In this document: piece by piece, positions 33,739 to 44,990 of the stretch
Layout: every line of letters starts with the position of its first letter
Numbering within the stretch: the first letter of the stretch is position 1
Source: Blastocystis hominis
Taxonomy: Eukaryota > Sar > Bigyra > Opalinata > Blastocystidae
Direction: 5' to 3'
DNA length: 64,000 bases
Assembly: GCF_000151665.1 (NCBI RefSeq)
Contig: NW_013171865.1
Span: 774,001 to 838,000 of the forward strand
Notes under the pieces: generated by a model
Seen by the model: the letters and a program-made list of their open reading frames with translations, nothing else
The model's database searches: none
Told to the model about the DNA's origin: nothing
Translations under genes and position numbers: made by a program

Positions 33739-35731
33739 ATGAGTCAAAATCGAAAGCAAAAGAGTAATCCGTTGTATTTCGCAATGGTCATCACATAGCA
33801 AACATCGAAACGACATTAAAAAAGATCGAGGACTTGATCGTTGAATACCAGGACCTATTGGATCGTGTAACGGAATTTGCATGTAGAATAATTTTCAGGT
33901 AAATAAAGCGGAAAGCCGGGAGCAAAAGGAAAAATATGAGAATGAGTTGAAAAAGCAAATAAAGAAACTGCAAAAGCAGCGAGATAGCTTGAAGCAGTGG
34001 CAACAGAAGATGGACTCCTCCATAGCGGTACGGTTTGTCGATTTTGCCTAATTGTACAGCCCTATGCAGACAAAATAAACGAAGCGAAAAAACAAATCGA
34101 GTCCCTTATGACAGAGTTCCGAGAATGGGAAAAGCGTATCAAGAATAAGCCGTATTCCAAAGTGAGTCTTACGCAGCCGAACAAGCAAACTCCGCAGGAC
34201 GTACACTTTCTTCACTGGATTTCCTGTTAGGAGAAGCGAAATGAAGTCCAGAAGCGGCTTCAGAGCCAATTAGATCAATTAAAGCGCGAGATCGAAGAAT
34301 GCGAATGCGAATCGAAACGAGAGAAGAAGAACAAACGCAGCACGAACCAGTCCACGATCACCAAGCTCGAGTCGGACATCAAGAATCATAATGATCACAT
34401 CCACAATCTGGAGTTGATTCTCCGCCAGCTCGACAACGATCTCATCGATCCCTACAAGCTCGACGAGGTTCTCGACGCCGTCGACGACTACCTGGCCTCC
34501 TACAAGCAGCCCAACTTCTACTACGACACCAGCATGTACGACAAATTCAGCCTGTTTTCTGGAATTCCAAAATCCGTCTCCGACTCCGAACCCGTCGAAA
34601 GCGAAGAAACCGACTCCATTCTGGTGGCACGTGACCCAATTCCCTGTTTTCTAGAGCGAAAAAACGAATTCTTTCGTCGCCTCTCCCGATCCCTCCCCTC
34701 GCATTCCCGCGGTTTCCGCCGCCCTTTCCAAGAGCGTAACGCCCGCCAACTCGGTCAGTTCTTCGAATTCCATCCCCGCGATTCCATCCATCCCCGCGGT
34801 TCCCGCCGCTCCGGTTACTCCAGTTACTCCAGTTACTCCAGTTACCTCGGTTACTCCAGTTACCTCGGTTACTCCAGTTACTCCAGTTACCCCGGTTACC
34901 CCGATTACTCCCGTCAACTCGGTGTGGAAAAGTAGAAACTGGAGAAACCCAAAAAGTAGAACCTGGGTCCCGTGCCGGCGTTCCCGCCAAACCCATCAAC
35001 TTTTCCGAGATTATTCAGCGCTGTTCCTCCCGCGGTTTTTCCTCATTTTTAGCGGTCTCCGCTTCCTCCCAAAACGACGCGAATTCCCGCGGAACCCCGC
35101 TCTCCGCCAAGCCTAGCGCCGGTTTCCACGTTTCCCCGTCCCCGGGCGCGGCTCCGAGTCCCGCGGTTCAGTCGGAGGTGGTGGAGGCGAAGAGTTCCGC
35201 GGTTCTGCGTTCGCTGCAGGCGAGCGGAGAATTTGGGCTGAGTTCCCCGCGGTGCGGCGTGTCGCACCAAAACCGGTTCGAGCAGCAGCTGGAATCCGCG
35301 GTTCTGAACCGGCTGCGGTACGCGCTGCCGCCTTTCGCGGTTTATCAGCCGTATTACCGACCGTCGGAAGTGGTGGACGTTCCGAAGGGATTCCCGCGGA
35401 TCCAGGGCGAGCTGTTCACGAGCGAACCGTTCGGCGGAATGCCGGTGAACATCGCGTTCTTCGTGTTCGCGATGGAGCAGAACAACTACATCCAGTACGT
35501 GGCGGCGAGGCAGCTGCAGAACAGCGGCTGGGTGTTCGATTGGGCGAGTCGGAAGTGGTATCTGCAGAAGTCGGCGCTGCGCGTAGGGGAGAGGAGGAGC
35601 GTGGAGAGTAGATGACGGAGAAGGGAGAGACGTGCACGGCGGAGGTGTTCGATTATGAGACGTGGAAGACGACGACGGAGACGAATGTGCTGTGGAAGTC
35701 GCTGCATTTGGAGATGGAGACGCTGCCGTGA
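33739..35731 (+). CDS. CNOT3: CCR4-NOT complex subunit NOT3/5
   Basis: Scaffold subunit of the CCR4-NOT deadenylase. Nine exons; introns 33764-33798, 33867-33898, 34028-34059, 34201-34230, 34624-34654, 34932-34959, 35023-35052 and 35583-35611. The N-terminal coiled coil (residues about 1-230) has KEKYENELKKQIKKLQKQRD and LELILRQLDNDLIDPYKLDEV, as in NOT3. A disordered linker holds a PVTPVTSVT repeat from a 9-bp minisatellite. The C-terminal NOT box is clear: GGMPVNIAFFVFAMEQNNYIQ, YVAARQLQNSGWVFDWASRKWYL and TAEVFDYETWK. Stop TGA 35729-35731. Confidence 0.9.
34814..34910 (+). repeat. 9-bp coding repeat (GTTACTCCA)n in NOT3 linker
   Basis: About ten units, read as PVT/SVT. Confidence 0.85.
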
Positions 35732-35957
35732 GGGTGGAAGGATGATGAATATGGGAGTGTTTTTGGGTGTGTTTGTTGGAAACGGAGAGAAGAAAGAATG
35801 GAAGAGTAAAATTCGATGATTCGTTTGTTGGTGAATTGTTCATGCGTGGGATATTTCTTTGTGATAACAATCTTTATGCTGCTGTTAGTTTACAAATATT
35901 ATTATTATTTTGTTTGTTTCAAGTTGAATCCATCTCTTCATTTCTATCTCAAACAAT

Positions 35958-35982
35958 TCATTCATTCATTCATTCATTCATT
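35958..35982 (+). repeat. (ATTC)n tetranucleotide
   Basis: Short ATTC run just past the stop of the minus-strand poly(A) polymerase gene, in the convergent gap with NOT3. The remaining gap (35732-35957) holds a TGTTTGTT at 35771-35778 for NOT3 and nothing else. Confidence 0.8.
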
Positions 35983-35994
35983 CCTTTATTTGCA

Positions 35995-37805
35995 TCACTC
36001 TTCAAGAATATCACAGAATTCCTCCTTCTCAGCGAACTCTTCCCACGATTTCGGAATCGTCTCCTTCAATTCTTTCAACTCTTCGCGATATCGAATCTGC
36101 CAATCATTTCCATCCCTCAAACAATCTCACTCGCAATCCCAGTCGCGCCGTTTTGGGCTGCTGTCTACAAGCGAATCGTTCCTTTTTGCCTCTCTTACAG
36201 TCGAACAATATCAATGAAATCATTCACGCACTGACTCAAATCCAACGTCGTCGCTTTCGTTAAATCCACTGTCAGTCCGATATAAAAACACGCTGCGTTC
36301 GAATTCGATTTCTTCGCTTTATTTCGTCAATATAAAAAACGAACAGAAACGATCGGATTCGGATTCAAAGCCACGTTTTCAATTCGCAGACTCAGAAAAA
36401 ACACAAGATAGCGAATTCTGAGCTTCACGTTTCCCTTCCAATCCCCACTTGCTTTCCACCAAACCCAGCCAATCCTTAAATTCCGAATTCGCCGACGCCG
36501 AAACCAAAACTTCGAAGTAAATTGGAAATCCTTCAAAGAATTGATACGGTTCAACCATCTGCAAAAGCGTCTGCGTGTCAATCAACTCACTTCCCTACGC
36601 TCTCTCCATCCACATAACTCTTTATTTTCTCATAAACACGCCTCGCTTGGCTTCGAATGAACTGCAAACTCGATCGACTGATCGTTCTTGCGGTGTTCAT
36701 TCTGGGATATGTGGGCGTTAAGAGAACTAAACTATCGTGATTCGAGAAATTGCTCGGTTTGTCGCTCCAGTTTTCTTCGTCAAAACCGAGCTCAGGAAAG
36801 CTTAACTGCGGAGTCATCGCAATGATTTCTGAACCTAAATGGTCAGCGACAAAGTGGAAAAAGTGGAAAGTATTTGTTAGAAAGTCGTTTTCTAAAAGAT
36901 TGGTGGAAGCTAAGAGAATCGTGATGTTCACTCCGCCTAAATAACCCATCACGTTCTTATATATTTTGTATTGCTATGCTTAAAACGTAGAAACGTGGAA
37001 ACCTTGGTGAAAAATCGAATTCCGAAGAATGTTTGACGGAAAATGTCCAGTTTATTCTCTGATCGGAGTTTCTGAATAACAAATTCGGTGCAACGACATC
37101 CTGTAAGCGAGTGAAGCGTCTACAAACAACGCTCTTGTCGAAGGATTTACATGCTCGCTGACGTTTCGTAAAATGTCGTTGGAAAGAATGTCCAGGAATT
37201 CGGGGAGCTTGAAGGGGTAGGAGGGAAGAGAGGCAAAGGAAATGTCGACGGAGACTCCGTCAATTTCCATGGTCATAATCGGAACGAAACTGTATTTAAA
37301 GAGCATTCAAATATAAAAAAACGCCAAGGGAATTGCTTTCAGGTCTGTAATGCGGCTGTTATGAGAGAGAAGTGCGTAGAACGAAGAGAAAAAGTCCTTT
37401 TCATTCACTTCGCCTGGAACGATGCACAGTCTACATATATCCGATATCATCCATTAATACAAATCAATATCCGAAGAAAGAGATGATACGCCCAAAGCAA
37501 AGGATCCATAAGGCATTACCTTTGCATTTGCTTGGTTCACTGTAAATTCATCCAATTTCTTAATCAATCATATTAAAATAAACACTACTCTCTCTACGTA
37601 AACAGATTTCACCCAAGAAATAGCTAACGATTCTAAAAAAGGAACGAGCTGGTTTCTCCGCTCGATTTCTTCAGAAGAAGCGATTTCCCCACTAATTCTA
37701 TCGAATGAAGGCACAGAGGAACCGAAACTCGAGTAATCTCATAAAAGCGTCTCCTTGCTTCTCTAAATCTCCATGATTCACATTTTCTCTCCACTCCAAA
37801 GACAT
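35995..37805 (-). CDS. PAP: Poly(A) polymerase, canonical nuclear type
   Basis: Adds the mRNA poly(A) tail, which in this genome also completes many stop codons. Twelve exons; introns 37698-37728, 37559-37588, 37431-37460, 37290-37322, 37120-37150, 36974-37002, 36571-36598, 36418-36448, 36317-36340 (24 nt), 36165-36198 and 36097-36130. The nucleotidyltransferase signature is PYGSFALGVSSLSSDIDLCIV with the third carboxylate in VDISFA. Then come TGCRCTEFVI, YKNVMGYLGGVNITILLA, LTPTYPRMNTARTISRSSL, and an RNA-binding domain FKDWLGLVESKIRYLV and FYIGLTVDL. Start ATG 37803-37805; stop TGA 35995-35997. The C-terminal Ser/Thr-rich regulatory tail of animal enzymes is absent. Confidence 0.93.
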
Positions 37806-37847
37806 TTGTTCCAAAAAACACCTCAACGAGAAAAGAGAAAAGTGAAA

Positions 37848-40800
37848 CTAATGAATGGCCGATACGGTCGCTTCCACCACACACGTTGCTTTCTGCATCG
37901 ATCCATTCGGTGTAAACAACACCGGAATCCGCACCTTCTTCCTCCTAGCCATCACCCATCCCCGCGGTTCTTACGGTTCGATAACAATATTGTTATACTT
38001 ACAACTGAAAGGCGAACGAAGCGGACTCAAATCCAGGCTGATTTTGCGATTCGAGTGGTTGTAAACCACCACTTTGCTCATATACGATGTGCTCATCCCC
38101 GCGGGAATCCCGATCACATTGTCTTTGATTTGAATCTCCGAGCGAAGCTCCTCACAACCGCGGAAACGGAGGTTCTCCCGCGTTTCCACGGTTACCTCGC
38201 GCGGCGGCTCACCGGAGGGCGGCGGAAACCCCCCCACATGCTCACGATAGGGCCGATTGGCGGGGTTCCAATGCTCACCGGAGGGTTGTCCAATGAATTG
38301 TCCCGAATGCTCACCGGAGGGTTGTCCCATAAAAGCGCCCCACTGCTCACCGGAGGGTTGCCCGATAAACGGTCCCGCCCCTCTATAATAATCCTCACGC
38401 GAGGGCAGCGGCTCACCGGAGGGTTGTCCCATAAACGGTCCTCCAAACGGACCCGAATGCTCACCGGAGGGTTGTCCTGCCAACCTGCCCGTGGGTTCCG
38501 CGGGGAATCGTCGAACCTGTGCGAACTGCTCCCGCGGGAGCGGCGGGAGGGAGTCGAGAGCGGGGTTCGCGGGAATGGAGGGCAAATCCCAGCCGTCGAG
38601 GATTCCGTCGCTGTTGAAAAGCTCGATCTTGGGCCCTTCCTTGTCGAAGCAAACGATCTTGACGTCGATGGCGTGCGGCACGCCGTCCACCACCAGCGAC
38701 AGCGAGACCGACTTCATGCCCTGGTACCGGCCCGCCAGCGACAGTCTACGCGTTACCACGGTTCCACGATTCCACTTGATCGGGATCTCGATGTGAGAGA
38801 GCGGTTTGATGGTCCCGCGGGGCTGGGAGACTTCGAGCAGAGGCGGAATGGTTTGGAACTAGAGAGAAGGAAACGCCCAGGGAAACGTGGAAATCGACGT
38901 CGCGGGAAATCATGTTCAGCACGCGGAGCGTTTCCTCGGGACTGCCGAGAGAGAGACGGAGCATGGAGGGAGAAATCTGAACGGATTGGTCGCCGTAGGA
39001 GCCGATGAAAATCCCCGCGGAAAGTTTCTGCTGCGCCTCCAATTGGTCGTACGGGTCCGTGAATTGGCACTTGTAGCTGTGGTCGTGGACCCGCGGGAAA
39101 TGCTGCGTCCCCTCCGTCGATCCGGAGGGGCCATGGAACAATTTGGGGTCATTTCGATCGCTGACATCATTAGGGTCATTCGGGTCATTCGGGTCATGTA
39201 GGTCATTCAGACCATTTAATACATTCGGGACATTGGGGCCATTAGAATTATTGGGGCCATTGGGGCCATTGGGGCCATTAAGTGCATTAGGGTCATTAGG
39301 GTCATTAGGGTCATTCAGGCCCAGCGAGAGGGAGTTTCGGAGAGGAGGGATCTTTCCCGCGGGGGGATTGAAGTGGCGTGGCTTGCGGAAAGTTCCCTGG
39401 CCTCGAGGCGTTTCATTGAGATCAGCGAATAGAATTCTGCAGGAAACGAGGGAATTGCTGAGCGCGTCGATGTCCCAATAATGCGATTTGGGCGTTTTTT
39501 CTTGGCCCAATCGCGAGTCGAGATCGCAGAGCGTTTCATTGTCGTGCAAATCGCGGGAAATGTCGATGTTGGATTCGGAGAGATTCGTTTTCGTGAAGAG
39601 AAGACTGCGCGTCGACGCGCTTGATTCCGACGAACATTCTGTTAGCGCCAATAACAGGCCGTGCCGCGGGGACGGGCAGAACAGAAAGGCCTTGCGGTTG
39701 TGCGCCTGGAGCAAACGGCGGCGCAGAATATTGTCGCAGGCGAAGATGTAGAGACACGGCGGAATCTGGAATGAAATGGCAAAAATCGGTACTTTTTTCT
39801 GGATCATTTCGGCGCGGAGATCGGCGAGCTTGACGGAGAACTCCATCATGGAGGGAAGGTAGAAGATGGGCGGTAGAAACGTGGAATTTTTAACGAGAGT
39901 TACCACGTTTTGTTCGATCCCCATCACGAAGAAACACGCGGCGCGATCTCCGTTGTTCGTCACGAACAGCTGATTCCCGCGGGTCTGCACGACGGGCTGG
40001 GATCTCCCGCCAAAGCCGACGAGGGGAATGACGCAGGGCGCGTGCTGGATTTCGAGTGGTTCGATGATAATCAAGGCGTTGTCTTCGGCGAGCAGCGCGG
40101 GGCGGTAAGAAACCGCGATTGTGGTGATTTCCGCGGGATGGAGAATGACGCGGGGCGAAGAAACGAGGCAGAAGGGGAGCGGCGAAGCGGGGGGCGAAGA
40201 AAGCGGGTGGAGGTGGAGGGAAAAGGTGAGGGTGCGCGCGGAAACGTTCTGGATTTGGAGGGAAGCGTCGCGCGAAGCGTGCAAATCCACGCAGCCGAAC
40301 GCCAAAACGGGCGACGACGTGTTTAAAAGGGGACAAGCTGGGCTATGAATAGGAGAGAAGAACGCGCTCACCGTCCAGCTGCACGCGGATATCCCCGCGG
40401 TTCAGAGGCGTCGAAGGGTCCTGGCCTCGGAAAGGACCGGGGAATTCCCGGTTATTCGCGGGGAATTCTGGGTTATTGGTGGGAATTTCCGGTTTATTCA
40501 CGGGAAATTCCGGTTTATTCGCGGGAATTTCCGGTTTATTCGCGGGGAATTCTGGGTTATTCGCGGGGATTTCCGAGTTCTGGATGGGCGTTTCGTTCGG
40601 CTGAGCGGCAAATTTCGAAAAGGGAGTGGGCAATTCCGGCTGGGGCTCCGGGTAAAGCCGAGTGGAGGCGGGCGACGCCGCTGCCGCCAAATCCAGCGAA
40701 GATTGATTGAGAATTGACCCGAAAACCGCTTCTTCCACGGCCTGCGGATTGCCGCCCAATTTGGCTTCGCCTCTTTTTTTTTGGCGGGAAGGCGAAGACG

Positions 40801-42231
40801 AAGACGAAGACGACGAAGACGAAGACGAAAACGAATCCATTCTCGAATGGTCCAGAAAGGAGGTCAGAATTGGGCCCTCCGCCATCCCCGCGGGACTCGC
40901 ATCCTCCTCTTCCGCGGGAGTTTCATCGACAGGTGGATTTGGCGGGACGGCGGGGACGGTTGGCGGGTTGTACAGTGATTGGTTGATTTGGAAGGAGGTT
41001 TCATTGGAGGGGGTCTGGGCCAAAGAAGTCCCGATTTTTGGATTCAGAAGGGAGGGAACGTTCTGCTGCAGACGCGCCAAATCGATCTGCAGCGGGAAAT
41101 GATGCCCAGGAAACTCCCAGGGCGCCCGTCCCGCGGGGATCGAGGAGGTCTGGGGAGGCTCCCCGCGGGGATCCGGGTCCATGTGCACGGGTTCCACGGG
41201 AATCGTCTGGTTCAGAAGGGAGTCTTCCCCGCGGGGAATGCTCTCCACGTCCGGCAGTTTGGCGGGATCTTCGCCTCCCTCCATCTCTCTTCTCCCGCGG
41301 GAAACCTCTCGGGTCGGATCCGCTGGATTTCCGCGGTTATCGGTTTCGTCGATTCTCCGGATGGACTCGACGCGTTTCTCCTTTTCCACGTTTACTTTCC
41401 CCTGTTCGACGGGCGTTACGTCCTTCGCGAAAAGCGCGGCATCTCGCTTCGCCTCTTCGGACACGGCGGAATACTCGAAGGGTTCGCTGCGATGCGTATT
41501 CCCGCGGATAAACGTGAGGGTCTGGCTGTTCTGTTCTTTTAGAACGTCTTTTTCGTAGGACATTCCCGCCAACATGGATTTGAGTTCGTCGAATTCGGGG
41601 GAACGGAGAAGGAAATACGCGCGGGGATCCAGGGAATGGCCTCCCGCGATTAAAACGTTGTCGAAAGCGCGGGGGGCGCGAAGAATCTGCTTCGCCCAGT
41701 CTTCTTGCGGCTCTTTCATAAAGTCAAATTGGGCGAGCGGGTTCTCTTGCTGCCACTGGGATTGCAGGGTGTCCAGGAAGTTTTCGTCTGCGTGTTAATT
41801 GGGGAGAAAAAAACGACCGAATTCCTGGAATTCGCCACTGGATGACGACTGTGTATCCAGCAAGGAGTTCGAATCTATCATTGGGCTGTACACACAAAAA
41901 TGATACTCAATTTAGAGCTGGAGGTCTCATGTTTGGAAGAGACACTTGATTCGGTATGATAGGAGTGCACTTCAGAATTATCTTGATCTGCAGGAGGAAT
42001 TTGCACTGTATTCTTATTCTGGACGCTGGCAAACAACTCAAGCACAGTATCAGGAATAGTGCCTTTTAACTGATCGAATGATGGAGGTGCTTCCACGCCG
42101 TGTATATCAACCCTTCGTAGATCTTCCAAACGCCGCTCAATGTCATCTTTCTTAGAAACCTCGTTTGTTTTTCTTTGCAGCTTCAGCGAAGCAGTATCTA
42201 CCACTACAGGGTCTCTAAACAATTCATTCAT
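37848..42231 (-). CDS. CEP192/SPD-2-like centrosomal protein with ASH domains
   Basis: Six exons; introns 41875-41906, 41788-41817, 40338-40371 (ends CCCAG), 38859-38886 and 37945-37974. The first exon overlaps an apparent stop/start (41878-41881) that is removed by splicing. The N-terminal 560 residues are mostly disordered, with poly-Ser and NKPEIPANKPEFP repeats. ASH/MSP-type beta domains follow: SPVLAFGCVDLHASRDASLQI and DVDFHFQTIPPLLEVSQPRG, and the end has NNIVIEPRRKKVRIPVLFTP. Such domains occur in CEP192/SPD-2, ASPM and Hydin; overall order resembles CEP192, which recruits Aurora A and PLK4 to centrosomes. Blastocystis has no known flagellum, so the role is open. Stop TAG 37848-37850 lies 42 bp from the poly(A) polymerase start. 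Confidence 0.6.
38195..38475 (-). repeat. Coding repeat QPSGEHSG in CEP192-like gene
   Basis: Plus strand shows repeated TGCTCACCGGAGGGTTGTCC units separated by variable spacers; the minus strand reads GQPSGEHSG, GQPSGEQWG and similar. Confidence 0.85.
39165..39310 (-). repeat. AATGACCCT minisatellite in CEP192-like gene
   Basis: Plus strand AGGGTCATT units; the minus strand reads NDPNDPN, NGPNGPN and NVPNVLN. Same unit family as at 4511, 13675 and 57180. Confidence 0.9.
40440..40575 (-). repeat. Coding repeat NKPEIPANKPEFP
   Basis: Units of about 21-24 bp (plus strand GGTTTATTCGCGGGAATTTCC) in the disordered N-terminal region of the CEP192-like gene. Confidence 0.8.
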
Positions 42232-42335
42232 CGAGAACAGGAATTTGAATTGAAATTCGAGAACCCGCGATTTTGGGAATGGCCGAAATATAAGTGTTTT
42301 TTTATTCTTAAAGTGTATTTGGGATATCTTAGAGA

Positions 42336-42663
42336 ATGGAAAACACAGGAGTAGGTAACATCAAAACGTCCATGAAACCGTACGTCGATGAATACCAGTC
42401 GGTCGTGCAGGGAATGGAGTTGCGGCAAGGATCTCTCAAAGACGAGTTTAGTTCTTTGATAGAAGGTGCGTTCGGGAGTGTTGGTTAATGCATAGATATC
42501 GATAAACTGTCGTCCAAATCACATATTGAGGAACTTTCGAAATTAACTAAGCTCATAAAGGGAACGCGCACAAATTTGGAGGCGATCGGTACTATTTTGC
42601 ACAAAATCGAGACTCGCATCGAGTCCATTGAGAAGATTGTTGGTATTGATGATTATGACTTGT
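42336..42663 (+). CDS. Small coiled-coil protein (possible BLOC-1/BORC-type subunit)
   Basis: Two exons joined across intron 42467-42496. About 100 residues, helical throughout (ELRQGSLKDEFSSLIEDIDKL, LIKGTRTNLEAIGTILHKIETRIESIEKIV). Heptad pattern and size fit small subunits of BLOC-1, BORC or kinetochore complexes, but no family is secure. The frame has no stop in a sensible place: T42663 at codon position 1 lies 5 nt before TCTTTGTT (42668-42675), a one-base variant of the poly(A) motif, giving an end after DDYDL. Confidence 0.55.
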
Positions 42664-42677
42664 ATCTTCTTTGTTGT

Positions 42678-42702
42678 AACAAACAAACAAACAAACAAAC
42701 AA
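42678..42702 (+). repeat. (ACAA)n run between convergent genes
   Basis: ACAAACAAACAAACAA run in the 50-bp gap between the coiled-coil gene and TM9SF. On the minus strand it reads as tandem TGTTTGTT-like motifs. Similar runs occur at 44896-44945, 53455-53480 and 61600-61620. Confidence 0.85.
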
Positions 42703-42715
42703 TGCACACACCATC

Positions 42716-44856
42716 TTAGTCCACCTTAATATTTCGAAAGATCGTCTTTACGAAGACTTCGGAAGCAAGTGTCGAAATGAATCCACAGAACAACGAAACG
42801 ACCATCACCAACAGCGTCTACATCAAATTTCCCCCGCAAACTCCCTACCGATTCGGTAAAGAATGAAAGGGTCTGCAACAATCCCTTCATGTGCGTTTTT
42901 CGGAAGTAGTAATAGAGACAATAAAGGAATAAATAAACGCCCAGCGACGCTCCGTTGGCGAAGGAGGCCCATCTCCAGTGATAGTTCTCGCTATTGAGGA
43001 GCAAGTATGTGGCCACGATGGACTCGCACACCTCAATAATCGTCAAAATCACTACAAAAAAAGCCCCGATTTCCGCCCATACCCGTCATGGCGAGCAAAA
43101 ACCCGTACATGTAATAGTATTTATAGCTCCAGATGGAGGCGAACACGAAGAACACCTCGATGAACACGCAGCCGAACGGCAGAATCCCGCTCACCACGCA
43201 CAGCACGTCGTGCCGGCTGTAGAACGGACTCGCGGGGATCGCGCTCGGGATTGCCGACGTGCGGCACGGATAGTGCGGATTGCCGAACACCGTTCTGCCC
43301 AGCAGCGTCCCCAGAACGTGCAGCGGCAGCCCCACGACCAGCAGCAAGCAGAGCAGAGAGAAGACGGTTTCCCACGGGAATTGCGACACCGACCGCACCG
43401 CCACCGACAGCCACATGATTCCCGCGTACGCCGCCACGCCCACGCCTACATGAAACGCCCGAGAGGATCGTACAGGGCAGGAGTCCCGCGGAAAAGAGCA
43501 TGACGCGGCGCCAGTGAGGCGAAGTCCGCGGGAAAAAGGCCTGTTTGTAGGCGGAGCCGCTGCAGAATCCGTTGACAAGGAAGCCGAGGAGGTAGCCAAT
43601 CAAAACCACGAGCAAAACCCGATCATCTTGGAGTTAGGGGACATAGGAGCGAAAACGTCCCAAATAATGAGGCGTGAGAACGATGTAGAATAGGCACAGA
43701 AATAGGGTCGCGGTGATATGGGCCCCTGTCCCAAATAAAACACAATAAATGGAGAAATAGGGACAGGGCCGAAACACATCTCCATGGACCCGTTTCCAGC
43801 CGTAATCGTCGGCATTTCCGGCAGTGCCAATATCGGCGATACTTCTGGAATACCGTAAATAGTCCATTTTTAAAGTGCGGATCATAATAACCGCGACCAA
43901 TCCCGCGAGAAACGCGACGATCATGAAGGAATTGAAGATGCTGAACCAATGCATCTGCGTTTCTTGCGCCGTCGCCGCGAAATAGCGGTAGAATCGATTC
44001 GCGAAGGGGACCGTCGAGGAAACCCACGAGCAGGAATACGAAAACTGAACCGGTCTAGCGGGAAAAAAGACGAAGAACCGCGGTACTCGTTCACGCGGAC
44101 TAATTGAGGATCGGATGCGGTCATGTTGACTTCGACGATTTGGTCGTTGTTGACGCCGAAGGTGAAGTGGCGGTGGGTGTAAAGCAAACTGTTCTCGGGC
44201 ATGATGTCGTGCGAATGCTCATCATTAAACTCGCATTACGAATCGTACGCCGGCACGCTCGATTTCTTCGAATTTCTCGTCGCTGATGTCTAAATCGCCG
44301 ACCTTGGCCCAGATGGGAAGACCATCCACATCGAGCTAGAGTTTGAAGGGAGAAAGAGAGCGAGATACTTGGTACCAGTAATGGTTCGCAATTGCCATTT
44401 GCATCTGATAGACTTGTTCCGTGTCAAACGAGCTACAATGGTCAACTGGCGATTCGAACATACACTGTACAAAGGGTAGTGCGCAAAGCGTCTACCTTGA
44501 ATGCAAAGATAATTCCCGAGTTTTGGAGAATCGTTCCTTCCAGAATTTCCGAAAATCCTCCACGCTGAGCAAATTAGATATAAAGTTAGAAAAAACATAC
44601 TTTAGCAGAGAGCGAACTCGGTAGATTCGGTCTGCAGAACGGAAGCGTAAAATAATCGTATGTTTCGTGAGGGTTGTGATAAGGTCCGACCTATCGATCA
44701 AAATAAGGTCGGTACCTTTACTCGGTTCGTCCAAACATAGATTTGGTCCCCTAGGTTATACTAGTCATAAACGGCTTTCCACGCACTAACATGATGATCA
44801 TTTTCATCGCATCGTGTGACAATCAAAGCAAGACAACAAAGTAAAATCCAGCGCAT
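42716..44856 (-). CDS. TM9SF/nonaspanin (EMP70) protein
   Basis: Nine-span Golgi/endosome membrane protein. Twelve exons; introns 44761-44790, 44691-44721, 44565-44600, 44465-44495, 44336-44368, 44218-44248 (ends GAG), 44055-44086, 43627-43656 (ends AAG), 43446-43473, 43052-43082 and 42818-42848. Signal peptide MRWILLCCLALIVTRC. Landmarks: NRVGPYHNPHETYDYFTLPFC, GGFSEILEGT, MHWFSIFNSFMIVAFLAGLV, GWKRVHGDVFRP, FYSRHDVLCVVSGILPFGCVFIE, WSYKYYYMYGFLLAM and SENYHWRWASF. The C-terminus is KVD, the conserved KxD/E coatomer-binding signal that keeps these proteins in the Golgi. Stop TAA 42716-42718. Confidence 0.93.
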
Positions 44857-44895
44857 ATCTAGCTTTAAAAGAATAGCAACTTTTTCATTTTTCAA

Positions 44896-44945
44896 ACAAA
44901 CAAACAAACAAACATACGCAACCAACCAACCAACCAACCAACCAA
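44896..44945 (+). repeat. (CAAA)n and (CCAA)n simple repeat
   Basis: CAAACAAACAAACAAAC followed by CAACCAACCAACCAACC in the gap between two minus-strand genes; read on the minus strand as repeated TGTTTGTT-like elements downstream of the GT61-like gene's 5' neighbour. Confidence 0.85.
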
Positions 44946-44990
44946 ACAGCAATATAAATATATACAACTATATAACGCAATCTCATTCAC

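Noticed and set aside
41878-42231. A separate 117-residue gene overlapping the CEP192-like start by ATGA
   Set aside because: A 32-nt intron (41875-41906) with typical ends makes it the first exon of the CEP192-like gene.
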